This document shows, one piece after another, positions 13,681-24,627 of a stretch of 64,000 bases of DNA (the stretch's first letter is position 1; the number at the start of each line of letters is the position of its first letter). A program made the translations under genes and the position numbers. Source of the stretch: Cyclaneusma minus (lineage: Eukaryota > Ascomycota > Leotiomycetes > Marthamycetales > Marthamycetaceae); contig JAKZHN010000001.1 of NCBI GenBank assembly GCA_037179335.1, positions 930,001 through 994,000 of the forward strand, read 5' to 3'. Below the pieces are notes generated by a model. It ran no database searches. It saw nothing but the letters and a program-made list of their open reading frames with translations, and was not told the origin of the DNA.

Positions 13681-14244
13681 TTGGGCGTGATTCTGGAGAA
13701 CAGCAAGCAGGACTATGGCGACCTTCTCTTCTCCTGGCTGCGTAGTTGAAGGTAACGGTATATCCGGCTGGTGAGTTGTCACGAGGAGGCTGAAGACCCC
13801 TGTAAATCAACAAAAGCAGTTTAGAAGAGAGCCGCCGGAGTGACGTTCTTCAGACGCACGGGCCGGGGCGCAATTTGCCGAAGTGCACGCGACTAGCGGC
13901 CTTCTTTTTTGAGCCATGCAAGGCGCCGCAACTCTATCTCGCAGACAAAGCTTGGGAACTGTCAACACCACCAACGCCGGATATATCACGTCTCGAATTT
14001 CGTCTGCAGCTGTCCTGCACTAGTCTTCGCCGTCCGGAAAAGGTGCGCTAGTGTTTTGGAGTCGTCTCACGTTAAAAACTCCGGCCTCTTCCACTCGACG
14101 CGGCATGAAGTTATGACTCGATAGCTGTTGACAACCGGAGCATGCCATTTTGACCGGACACCTGCACTGCCATTTGAACCACGCCCGCACAACTGCACAA
14201 CCTGCAATCTGAGTGAAACAGACGCCCGAACCTGGAACACCATT
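13681..14244. promoter_or_regulatory. Shared divergent promoter region, VAM7 / LOS1
   Basis: 564 bp between the start codons of two divergently transcribed genes. It must hold both promoters and 5'-UTRs. I see no clear TATA box or repeated motif. Short open frames here are on both strands and not credible. Confidence 0.5.
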
Positions 14245-17200
14245 ATGGAGGGCCAGGTCAGTAATTGCCAGCTACAACTTCTCTCCAACCCCCCGGACTA
14301 CCCCACCATGGCGGGGCAAGCTTGATATAATCCCCCCCCCCCCCCATGCTGAATCCGTTTGAACGTCTCTGATCTGTCTTTGTAAAACAGGTAGAGAACG
14401 CGATTGACATCGCCTGGAACCCCCACTCCGACCAAAACCTCAAGAGCCAGGCCTTCGACTTCATCAACCAGCTCCGATCCGACTCCTCGAGCTGGCAAGT
14501 CTGCCTCACCCTCTTCACCCGCGACCAAAGACCTTCTGAAGTTGTGCGGTTATTCTCGCTCGAGGTGGTCAACAATGCCGTCCAAACCCTCGTTCTTGAC
14601 GCCCAGAGCCTGGCATATCTGAAGAACAGCCTCCTGGACTACGTCCAGCGAACCTATGGTCCTTCTGCTGCTCAGGCTCAGATTGATTCTCCCATGTTAC
14701 AAAACAAGCTCACCCAGACCTTGACCTTCCTCTTCATCTCCCTGTACAAAGAAGGATGGGAGACTTTCATCGACGACTTTCTGTCTCTGACCGGATTACA
14801 AGGCAACTCGGCCGAAGGAAATATCAATGGTGTTATCCTGTACCTTCGCATGCTAGCATCCATTCATGATGAGGTAGCCGACACTTTGGTGCCCCGGTCT
14901 CCTGACGAGCAGAAGCGTAACGCCGAGCTCAAAGATCTGCTCCGTAACCGGGATGTGCCCAAGATCGCAGCTTCGTGGCGCCAACTTCTTGTCCAATGGC
15001 AAGGCCGAAGCGACGCTGTCATTGAGATGACCCTGAAGGCTACAGGAAGATGGGTCAGCTGGATTGATATCTCGCTGGTTGTCAACCAGGAGCTTCTGAA
15101 CCTTCTCTTCCAGTTCGTTGGTCGGACAAACCCGGGTAACAACGAGGACAAGGTCCGAGATACCGCCATTGATTGTTTCACCGAGATTGTGGGCAAGAAG
15201 ATGAAGCCATCGGACAAGATTGAAATGATCATATTTTTGAATCTTGGCGATGTTGTCACCCAACTGATTGCAAGCCCACCACTCAATGAAGCTCGTCAGA
15301 CTCCTACATATGACACAGATCTTGCGGAGGCGGTCGCAAAGCTGGTTAATAATGCTATGAACGATATCGTTCATGCTCTTGAAGATGGCAAACTTGAGCA
15401 AACTACCAGGGCGCGAGCAGATCAACTCCTTTTATCATTCATCCCTCTACTGCTAAGATTTTTCTCCGACGAATACGATGAGGTATGCTCAAATGTCATA
15501 CCCTCCCTTACCGACCTCCTGACTTTCCTCCGCAAAACACAACCGTTACCTCCCCGATACTCCGAACTGCTCTCCCCGGTCCTGAATGCCATAATCACCA
15601 AGATGAGATATGATGAAACCTCGAATTGGGGCAATGAGGACGAGCAGACTGATGAAGCGGAATTCCAGGAGTTGAGGAAAAAGCTCCAGGTGCTGCAAAA
15701 GAGTGTTTGCGCTGTCGATCAGGCACTCTACATAGACATTCTCAGCAATGTCATTGGCAACACATTCCAGAGTTATGACCAGCAAGGTGGCCAGATGGAC
15801 TGGCGTGATCTCGACCTCGCTTTACACGAGATGTTTCTGTTTGGCGAGCTTGCAATTCCCACCAATAACGTTAAGAACCCACCAAATCCTGTGGCCCAGG
15901 AACGCTTGGGAGTTATGATGACGAAGATGGTTCAGTCTGGTATGTTTTGAGTTGAGAGAAGCAAATATGAATACCCACTAATAACTGTCAGGGATCGGAT
16001 CATTTGCACACCCCGCAATCCAACTCCAATACATGGAGATTTGCGTCCGATACTCCTTCTTCTTTGAAGATAACACATCGCTCATACCCCAAGTTCTGGA
16101 AGAGTTCGTTCGACATGTTCACTCTAGCCACGTGCGGGTGCGCAGTCGATCGTGGTATCTGTTCCTCCGCTTTGTCAGGCAATTGAGACATCAAGTTGGC
16201 AATCTCGCTGAGACGATCATCCAGTCCATTAGTGATCTACTGCCCATCAAGGCTGAACTTCCTCGAGAAGAAGCAGACGATGATATGTCCTCGGATGAAA
16301 CTGATCATTCTGCGGATGCAATTTTCAACAGCCAGCTTTATCTCTTTGAAGCAATCGGCTGCATATCCTCCACAGCCAACACCCCTGTGGAAAAGCAGAG
16401 TCTCTATGCACGTTCCATAATGGACCCTCTGTTTGCTGATCTGGAGCGAGCTCTGCCTGCTGCGAAATCTGGTGATGCCCAAGCTATTCTCCAAGTCCAC
16501 CATATCATCATGGCGCTTGGAACCTTGGCCCATGGTTATTCTCAGCATACTAGCAACACTCCGAACTCGCGACCCAAGCCTCCTCCTAAGGAAGTGTCGA
16601 CTGAATTCAATCGAGCCGCAGAAGCTATCTTGATCGCTCTTGAATCGCTGAACACGTCCTTTGAAGTTCGAACAGCCTCTAAGGCAGCATTCTCGAGACT
16701 GTACGGAGTATTGGACAACATGATTCTTCCGCAGCTTCCGAGATGGATCGAAGGCTTGCTCTCTCAGAGTTCTTCCAAGGACGAGATGGCTTTGTTCTTA
16801 AGGCTGCTTGACCAGGTCGTGCACGGCTTCAAGACCGAGATATTCAGCGTCTTGGATTCTCTCCTGACGCCACTCCTGCAGCGGGTCTTTGCCGGCCTCG
16901 CCGAACCAGTAGCAGGCACCGACGACGATATCCAGCTTGCTGAACTCCGCAGAGAGTATCTGTCCTTCATATCGGTCATCCTGCACGAAGGCCTAGGCTC
17001 TGTCCTTGTCAGCTCCACAAACCAGAACGTTTTCGAACAACTTATCGCCTCCATCACCACTCTAGCCAAGATTATCGGGGACGGAACCGGCAACCTCACT
17101 GCCAGCAAACTTGCCTTCTCGGTCCTCACGCGCATGACACAGCTCTGGGGGGGTCCCGACATTGCCAAGATCGAAGCCAACCCCAAGCCACCCACGCAAG

Positions 17201-17517
17201 CTCCCGCACCCAACTTCCCCGGCTTCGACCAATTCGTGATCTCAAATTTCCACCCTGTCTGCTGGGACGTTCTCAAAGATCCTCAGTTCAACCCCAGCCA
17301 AGACGCGCAGGCCAAGTCTGTCTTGGTTGAGATTGCGGGGCTCGAACAGACTATCTATGTCAAGACCGGCAATATGTTCATTGAGCATTTGCAGGGAACG
17401 CTGTTTCCGTCGCTGGGCGTGGATGGCACTGATTTCATCCGCTCCATGATGAGTTCGGAAGAGCGCAAGAATTTCGCGGGATACTTGCAGGGCTTTTTGA
17501 AAGCCCAGCGAGGCTGA
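14245..17517 (+). CDS. LOS1: Exportin-T, tRNA nuclear export receptor
   Basis: Three exons: 14245-14256, 14391-15939 and 15992-17517, giving 1028 residues. Exon 1 encodes only four residues (MEGQ), which join in phase to VENAIDIAWN at the donor GTCAGT (14257). The second junction (donor GTATGT at 15940, acceptor CAG at 15989-15991) rebuilds the exportin-T signature SGIGSFAHPAIQLQYMEI. Family members are HEAT-repeat karyopherins that bind RanGTP and mature tRNA and carry tRNA out of the nucleus. Length and the conserved N-terminal importin-like region fit the family. Intron 1 (134 bp) contains a run of 14 C at 14332-14345. A short two-copy repeat of GAGGATCAGC follows the stop. Confidence 0.93.
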
Positions 17518-18517
17518 GCAAGCCTTTGCAAAGTTACCAGCGAGGATCAGCGAGGATCAGCGCCTTTCTACGACTTTCCGAGATACTTTGATTTGGGCGT
17601 CTATTGCTTTGGCATTTCAAGGAGTCTTTTTAGTGGTTCTGATTCCCATGAGCGGCTACTAGGGTACTTTCTGAGCGGCGGAACATTTTTCGAGACGCTT
17701 TGAATTGCTGGCTGTAGAAAGGGCACCTTTTTTTCAGCCGCCCCTTCATGAGCTGCTTGCGAGAGCTTGGTTTCATCTTGATTGGGCGAGGAGGAGGTTT
17801 GCTAGTTGGTGGGAGCGGTCGGTGAGACGTCAACTGGCTACTATGGATGAGGAGGAACAAGGCGTGGTAAGGGTGTAGATAGAACCAACTAGAAAGACAA
17901 AAAAGCTACTATGTTCCCCTCATTGATTTGGATTCTATCTACGATGAACTTGGTGTATGAAATAGATTACAGCACGGATGTCTCAAGATTAGAGAAAAGA
18001 TGCTGTGCTCCCCGTCGAAGGCTTCAAAGATATCGGCGGCCTAGACTCTCAGACTTGCCGACATTCTAGATCTCGACAGGGGTTTGGACAGCCATCCAGT
18101 TAAATCGAAGCAATCCGATTGGGGCGCGGGCCGGCGCCCCCACATACTGCATGTGCGTGCTGTCATCCGGATCCCCAACCTCCCCTGGATAGCGGGGAAC
18201 CCAAAGGCACGGTCAAGGTCTTGGCAATCAGAAAAATGTCTCGATACGAACGTGCTCATGTTTAATATCTTCACCTCTCTGTTCCTTAACATAGTCTTCT
18301 TTCTGTATCCTTGACGAAGCAACTCTGCGCTGTATTTCTAGCATTGTTTGCAAATCACTACTGTACAGCAAGCTGTGACTCGTGCAGCAATGCATCTTTT
18401 ACGATAAACGATTCACGAATTCATGAAGCTGAAGAAGAGGCTGTAAGCTTACACACTCGACCACACACCGCTAGATTTTGAAACATAGACGACGAACGAC
18501 GAACGAGAAGCAATACG
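17518..18517. other. Intergenic region, LOS1 3' flank to CorA-like gene promoter
   Basis: 1.0 kb without a gene. It holds a direct duplication of GCGAGGATCA just after the LOS1 stop and a perfect 7-bp GC hairpin (GGGGCGC/GCGCCCC) at 18121-18140. No other structure seen. Confidence 0.5.
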
Positions 18518-20503
18518 ATGGACGACTATATGTTCAAGACGCTGGTGGAACGATGCAGAGTCGTCTCCGAGACGACGTCTTATCTGGAGATCTTTACGTA
18601 TTCTGTACGCATCTCTGCTACCCTTCTGTCCACTCACTTTGGTATGGAGTGTCGCAAAACTGAATTGGCGCGGATTTGCTGACAAGACAGGATGAATCGT
18701 ATGGTATGATTGAGGAACATCCGCTGGACGACAATGAGTTTGATAATTTCTTGCACCGACGGGTAACTTTGCCTTTGTCCTTGCCCAAATTCCAGAGCCT
18801 CACGTACACTACTTGAGAGTGTGTGTGTATGAGGAAGGAAGAGAGAGTTTTTTGCTGATCTGTGAGGGTGCTTTGGTATAGGGAGCTTTTGCGCCGAAAC
18901 ATGTACCAGAGGGCGTTGTGCTCAAAGGCGGGATACGATTAGTGTGAGTATTCGATCAACCGCTGTCATATCTTACCATGGAGACATTTACTGACGGCGA
19001 TGGGGTTTTGATAGACTTCAGCAAAATGCCCAGCATCCGGATACGTTTACACCGCACTACATCAGCATGAAACATGCACAATACCAATCCATGATCGAGA
19101 CTCTGAAGCTCCCCTACCGAGTCATCGAGAGCATAAGCTGCGTTGGCCCATTCTTCTGGGCTGCCTTCGATCAGGACGAAGAAGATCCGCACTTGCGTTC
19201 GTCCCCCTCCCTCTTCCTTCCCCAGTATTTTTCAAAAAAGAAATGTCAAGGGCACCAGCTAACATCAAATCTCGTTTCAAAACTTGCAGAAATCGTATAC
19301 CGCAAATCCGACGTCCGCAAGAAGGGAAAAACCCGCGGCTGGGAATTATCTCTCTCGCATTCGATTAGGACTGGCATCACAACCGGTTTCTACAAAGGCA
19401 CGCCCTCCGCCAACCTCCCCTCCATCCTCACGCACCTGCGCGCCTGTGCGTCCCAAATTACCCATCCCCTCCTCCTACCCGTAATCATAATCTCGCACGA
19501 CATGGACTCCTCCACGGACATCAAGCAACGCGACGCACGCGACTGGCTCCGCCGACTCGAACACGCCGTATCCATGCGAACCGAGATTGCAGAACACGAG
19601 AGCTATGTGGCGGAGAATGGGAACGTGGATTTGGATGCGGTGAATCGGGATTTGGTGGAGTGTCATAGTCAGGTGCTTTGGAAGAGGCCGGTGGCTTATA
19701 TGCAGATTCTTGACGGGATGAGGGAAGCTATGGACTTGTGGGAGGGGAAAATGGGGGAAGTGGGGGGAAAGGGGTTGGAGGGGGAGGTGGGGAGGTTAAG
19801 TAAGAGCATGGCGAGTAGGTTGGAGTTTTATAGGAGGAAGTTGCAGGGGATTGATAGTTATGCTTATACGACGCTGCAGAGGTTGGATATCCAGCGGAGT
19901 GCGGTATGTGTTGTTCTTCCCCGATTTTACCCCCTTTTCTTACCCCCTGGTCCCCGTTTTGACGTCTAGCCCGTTTTATTTGCACGGGGTGGGCTATTGC
20001 GAGTTTGTTGCCATATTTTTTGAAAGAAAGACGGGAAATATATGTAGAAGAACACTAACACAATCCCCTAGCTCTACAACATAATCGCGCAAAAAGAATC
20101 CAAACTCAACTTCCAAATGGCCGGCGAGCAACGCAAGCTCGCGCACGCCGCCAAGCGCGACAGCGCCGCCATGAAAACGCTCTCTCTCCTCGGCGCCGTC
20201 TTCCTTCCCGGCGCCTACCTCGCATCCGTCTTCAGCATGACGTTTTTCAATTTCCAGACCGATGATTTGCAGGAAGGGCAGTATGTGGCGCCCAGTTTCT
20301 GGATCTATTGGGCGGTCACGGTGCCGACGACGCTGCTGATTGTGGGGGTTTGGTGGTGGTATGAGAGGGTGAAGGAGAAGACTTATGATGAGGAGGATCA
20401 GAGGTTGGATAGGGGGGTCGAGGAGATGGAGGTGGATATTATGAAGCAGATGAGGAAGAGGACGTTGAGTAAGGTTAGTACTTGGCAGAAGGAGAAGGCT
20501 TGA
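18518..20503 (+). CDS. CorA-like membrane protein (fungal Mg2+ transporter-like)
   Basis: Six exons inferred: 18518-18604, 18691-18762, 18882-18943, 19015-19196, 19290-19903 and 20072-20503; 482 residues. The 93-bp intron 19197-19289 is a multiple of three and has no stop, so the frame also reads straight through. It is called an intron because removal restores the family pattern DPHLQIVYRKSD, with a GCTAAC branch point and TTGCAG acceptor, although the donor GTTCGT is unusual. The C-terminus has two hydrophobic membrane spans (around LLGAVFLPGAYLASVFSMTF and FWIYWAVTVPTTLLIVGVWW) separated by a short polar loop, as in CorA. The canonical Gly-Met-Asn after the first span is absent (SMTFFNF instead), common in fungal CorA-like proteins. 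Whether it transports Mg2+ is unproven. Confidence 0.82.
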
Positions 20504-20938
20504 GTACGGGGGGTGGGATGGTGAGGAGGGTGTTTAGGGGGGGGGGAGAGTATGGAGATTTATGGGGTTGGGGGAGGCGGACTTCTGGGATTCTGACGCT
20601 GCTATGACGATACGGTATGTGACGACATAGACGAAGTTTTACGACCTTCTCATAAACACGACTTTGATGAGCAACGAGCATAACAGCCTGCACATAAAAC
20701 CCAGAAGACAGAAGATTTTCCTCCATATTGCCCGGAGTTCGTAACAAGGTTTCCCCACAATTAAAATTTTCACATCCCCCAATATGCCACTTCCCGCAGA
20801 CCAGGATCTCCAAAGCAAGTTTCCAACATTTTAAGATTCCACCGTCGCCGGCTCGAAAGTTTTGCGAAAATTGCTACAATGTCCCAGAATTGTCAACACT
20901 GCTCCATCAAGCAAGGATGACATTAAATGGGTATCGAA
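20504..20938. other. Intergenic region upstream of tRNA-Thr
   Basis: 435 bp. Contains a G-rich patch near 20530-20550. A 15-base match to the conserved 3' end of small-subunit rRNA (CGTAACAAGGTTTCC, 20740-20754) is isolated and probably fortuitous. Confidence 0.4.
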
Positions 20939-21020
20939 GCCCTCATGGCTCAGCGGTAGAGCGCATCACTAGTATTTCTGGAGCATGATGAGGTCGTCAG
21001 TTCGACTCTGGCTGAGGGCA
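20939..21020 (+). tRNA. tRNA-Thr (anticodon AGT) with a 10-nt intron
   Basis: A complete cloverleaf can be folded. The acceptor stem is GCCCTCA (20939-20945) with TGAGGGC (21013-21019) and discriminator A. The D arm is GCTC-AGCGGTA-GAGC. The anticodon stem is CATCA/TGATG, and the anticodon AGT is at 20971-20973. A 10-nt intron (20975-20984) sits after position 37, and the T arm is GTCAG-TTCGACT-CTGGC. A T-run follows at about 21031, as expected for a Pol III terminator. It decodes ACU/ACC threonine codons after A34-to-inosine editing. Confidence 0.93.
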
Positions 21021-22401
21021 GAAGCATTCGTTTTGCTTGTGGGTGTGTCGGTCCAGAATCTCATTTTTAAGTTGGTCATGATGAAAGAGCTGAAGAAGGG
21101 CTTTCTAAAGAGTTCAGAATCATTACAAACGAGTGCGAGTTGATGGTGTGGTGCCGAAAAGTTGGTCTGATGGGAAGGGTAGGCAAAGAGGCGGCCGTCG
21201 AGGTCAGTGGAGGGGCCGGGCGGACGATGTGCAACGAACGTACAAGGGAAAGAGCACAGTCATCATGTAGCTTTGAATCGATATCGGAGTTGTCTGTCGG
21301 TCTTGGAAACCTCTGTCGTTTCCGGAAATCCATGATCGTTTCCGGTCTCCGTCGGTCTCTGTCGATTACTTGGCACGAGTTTTGGTGGTGCTGAAAGAGT
21401 TTCTGTCTTCTGCTTCACGACAGATAGTCTGGGGTGTGGCGAGCATACGTATCAAGGAGAGAGTGTCGGGGAGTATTGGGCCAGGGAGACAAGCTGAGGG
21501 GGAATGGGTGCAGGAAAACGTATCAGGGAGAACGGGTCAGGTTTGTTGCATACCATCGAGTTTTGTTGCTCGTCAAATGTGTCCAGACGAGATCCGCATG
21601 GATGAGGGGGTCAAGAGTTGTATTGCTCATCAACGAGACCGTGGGAGGGAGAGAGAGCGGAGGGTGATATGGGATATAATTTCAAAAAACGCCAATCAAA
21701 TAGGTATCAATCAACACTGTCTCCCCCTTTGGTGCAGCGGTCTAGGCCCTGGCTTCGGGGCCTTCGGGTCGCTGGAAGAATGGGCTTCCCTAGGCTATAC
21801 TGACTTTGCACAAGGGGGAGCTCCATGATCAACGATCCACTGAGTCTGCTCATCAGGAGGGGGGGGGGGGGTCAATTTCTTTCTCTTTCCTTCCCCTCTT
21901 TCTTCATCTTGAAGATGCGAGTGGGGGTTATTGAGCAGCTAGCCCTGCCTCTCCCCTTGACTTTCCTCTCCTCCTGTCAGGCTCCAATGGGGATTCTCTT
22001 AGGAGGTAGCACTCTCAGCTGAGACACTCTTTCTCCGAGTCTCTGATCATGAATTTCCAGAGACCTCTGACCACTGTTGACGTTCACGCAATTCGTATTC
22101 GCCATGCTTGCGTCGCTGTTCAGCAAACTGTACACTCGCCAGTCCGAGTGTCTTTCCATTAAACTATCAACATTCCCCCCGTAACACCTTACACAAAATG
22201 CATCGCAATTGGTGCCTTTCCATGCTGATCCCGACATATACACCATTCCCCTGAGCCTAACAACGCCTTTTGCCATTTATGCTCCATGTCATAAACATTC
22301 ATACCACTCCTACTCCCCACGCTAATGTTTCACACCCTGAATATCGACACCACACCAACTCCCCACGCTGATGCCCACGCCACAAATACCCAAACACCCA
22401 T
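21021..22401. other. Intergenic region with an unexplained hairpin
   Basis: About 1.4 kb between tRNA-Thr and the 3' end of the EF-hand gene. Frames of up to 152 codons occur but are not recognisable and overlap on both strands. Holds the imperfect inverted repeat at 21721-21820 (listed separately) and a run of 13 G at 21859-21871. Confidence 0.45.
21721..21820 (+). other. Long-stem hairpin with tRNA A-box-like sequence
   Basis: CTCCCCCTTTGGTGC (21721-21735) pairs with GCACAAGGGGGAG (21808-21820), closing a 100-nt segment. Inside lies a perfect match to the Pol III A box (TGGTGCAGCGG) and a GC-rich inner hairpin (GGCCC/GGGGCC). CCCCCTT/AAGGGGG could act as a tRNA acceptor stem, but no T arm or B box is present at the expected place. 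It may be a decayed tRNA, another structured RNA, or a palindrome without function. Confidence 0.35.
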
Positions 22402-23505
22402 CTACTCCCCCCTCTGATTCTCCTTCCCACCCCCCGCACCGCCCTGCACAGCCGCCACAAACTCCTGATACTTAAACACCTCGCCCCTCTTGCCCATCCC
22501 CACACCACCATGACCCCCATGTCCTCCACCCATGCCTCCAATATTAACCACATTCCTTCCGAAAGCTCTTCGTCCCGTAAAGCCATTCATAACCCTATCA
22601 ATCTCGCGCTCCGACATCAGCGACTCGCCCGGCTCAGGCGCAGTATGCAACAGCGCATCGCGCAGCTCCGCAACGTCGATTTGGCCGCTGTCGTCGTCGT
22701 CGAAGGCTGCGAGGGCGGAGAGGAGTTCGGTTTGTGGCGAGAAGGAGGCGAGGAGGGAGGCGAGGGTGTTGAGGAAGCGTGGGAGAGAGATGGTTTGGGC
22801 GGCGCCGGGGGGGAAGAAGGGGGAGGTGTCGGAGGGGCCGGAGGGGAGGCCTGTGTGGGTTGGAAATGTCAGTTATGTATCGGGCGGTTCTGAAGATATT
22901 CTATGGAGTTGCGAGAATGATCATGTTCGTGTTGTGGGATGGTGGGAGGAGGTGATGTTGCAGGGACTTACCAAGTTGTGTTAGCATGTCTGCTATGTCC
23001 TCGCGATTGACCACTCCGTCGCCATCACGATCTAATGTCTGGAAGGCCTCTCGCAGTTCGCGGACTTGCGAGGCTTGTAATTTCGAGAGGGCGTTGCTGT
23101 CGTTCAAGGTATCGTTCCTCGACCGGACATTGTTAGAACCAAGCATGCCTCCGAACTTAACAGCATCTGCGCCTCGAGTCGGCGACGACGGTACTTCTCT
23201 CGTCGGCGTTAGTCCCCTCGGCGTCCATGAAGGGGAGCCGACCACCGGCGTCGAGAATCTGTTGAGTTTGGAGGGCGTGAGAGGAGGCATGTCGTCACTG
23301 GTTGGCACTGCGGAAGAGCTGATGCGCAGAGGCGATGGAGCTCGGCTGAAGGGGGAATTGCGGGCTGAGGCGTTGTAGGTGAGAGGTGTTTTCGTGGGAG
23401 AAGTTGGCAGGGCCTGTTCGCACAATAAGCTTCAGTATCAAGGGAAGTACATGTACGCCGCACGGCTTCAATGTTGTTGACAAGGCTTTTGGTGGAGCTC
23501 ACCAT
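22402..23505 (-). CDS. EF-hand protein, myosin regulatory light chain-like
   Basis: Three exons on the minus strand: 23503-23505 (the ATG alone), 22972-23413 and 22402-22850; 297 residues, stop TAG. Intron 1 (donor GTGAGC immediately after the ATG, acceptor CAG) gives the N-terminus MALPTSPTKTPL. Intron 2 (donor GTAAGT) joins QLG to LPSGPSD. The first 115 or so residues are Ser/Pro-rich and look disordered. An EF-hand follows (DRDGDGVVNRED, Asp at position 12), then a second EF-like loop (DDDDSGQIDVAE). The last part is Gly/His-rich, ending GGGKENQRGE. This layout resembles fungal myosin regulatory light chain (Rlc1-type), which binds myosin II at the cytokinetic ring. Another calmodulin-family light chain is possible. 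Confidence 0.75.
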
Positions 23506-24382
23506 GATGACGATTGGCCGGGTTGCTGGGCCAGGAACGGCAGGCGGCGTCTCGAGTAAAGTATCCTTGCTGAAGGAAGGCGCACGGTATTTGGATTCTG
23601 GGGATGCGCGGGCGGTGAATTTGGGAAGGACACGTTCACGAGCTTTGACAGTGTTGAGCTGCGTCCGCAGAATTATTGCTTTGTTTGGCGGTGAACTTGA
23701 TCTCTAGCTTGTTGACTTGTAAACATTCCCGTCAATGCCAAGCTCCCGAAACGAATGCGAGCTCAGAACGCACGGACGTCGCGCCAGTTCTTCAACTTCC
23801 AGTCTTCCCATTTGGCATCTTCAATGAAGCTCCCTCTTAACCTACCAGCAGTCTTTTTCGACCTCCCAAAAGCTATCCGTCAGCTGCCACGGCTTGTATC
23901 TCGAGTCGAGCAGGGACGCGGAAAGGCCGTTGAAGATAACAGTATTTTTTGGAAATTCAACTAGCATCAAAAAGAGTGCCTGCTTTTTCTCAAGCCTAGT
24001 ACGCAAACCATAAGAAATGCCTATACTCCTGACTGCCCCTCATCCTTGAAGACTTCAGCAGCGCAAAACCAGCATCATTTGTTACAACTACCGCCCCATC
24101 CTATCGCTCGTTATTCCCTTCCGTCAAGATAAACAACATAGACAGTCAGGTAATTGCCATGACTAGTATATATCACCAGATGCTTTCCGTGGACATGCTT
24201 ATGCTGCTACCCTTCCCCCTCAGCCTTCCAGCAGCCGATTGAGGTTTGGTCACAGCCGTAGTTGGCGTATTCAGGAGACTAAGGCCGTCCAGCATATTCT
24301 ATATATAATTAGTAAAAGACTGTTGTAGCAGGCAAATTAGGCAAAGACATGACGGCTTACGTTCTGGAAGCTTCTCATGTCG
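23506..24382. other. Intergenic region, EF-hand gene promoter and 3' flank of the secreted-protein gene
   Basis: 877 bp upstream of one minus-strand gene and downstream of the next. No recognisable motif or gene. Confidence 0.45.
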
Positions 24383-24627
24383 CTACTTTTCAGCTTCGGC
24401 TTTCTCTTCCTTGGCCTTGGGGCGATAAAATTCATCGCCATAATAGGTGTAGTCGACATAACGCGTTCCGCTAACGCGTGTCTGAAATGTCTTAGATGGG
24501 GGAGCTGTCGCTTGACTTGGGAGGGTGTGGTATCACATACAGGAGTTCTGGCATCGATGGGAATCACTGCAGCGTGGACAAGAGGGAGGGCGAGGACGCC
24601 GAACAAGAGAGATGAAGTGAACTTCAT
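24383..24627 (-). CDS. Small secreted protein, 61 residues
   Basis: Two exons, 24541-24627 and 24383-24481, separated by a 59-bp intron with donor GTATGT, branch-like CTAAGAC and acceptor TTTCAG. The product starts MKFTSSLLFGVLALPLVHA, a clear signal peptide likely cleaved before AVIPIDARTP. The mature part is short, cysteine-free, Tyr-rich in the middle (RYVDYTYYGDEFYRP) and Lys/Glu-rich at the end (KAKEEKAEAEK). Without splicing the frame would run on into basic sequence that looks non-coding. No family recognised. Small secreted proteins of this kind occur in fungal secretomes, but there is no evidence of an effector role. Confidence 0.72.

Noticed and set aside
14853..15425. 190-codon minus-strand frame
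   Set aside because: Antisense shadow of LOS1 exon 2.
20740..20754. 15-base match to the small-subunit rRNA 3' end
   Set aside because: Isolated; neighbouring rRNA sequence is absent on both sides.
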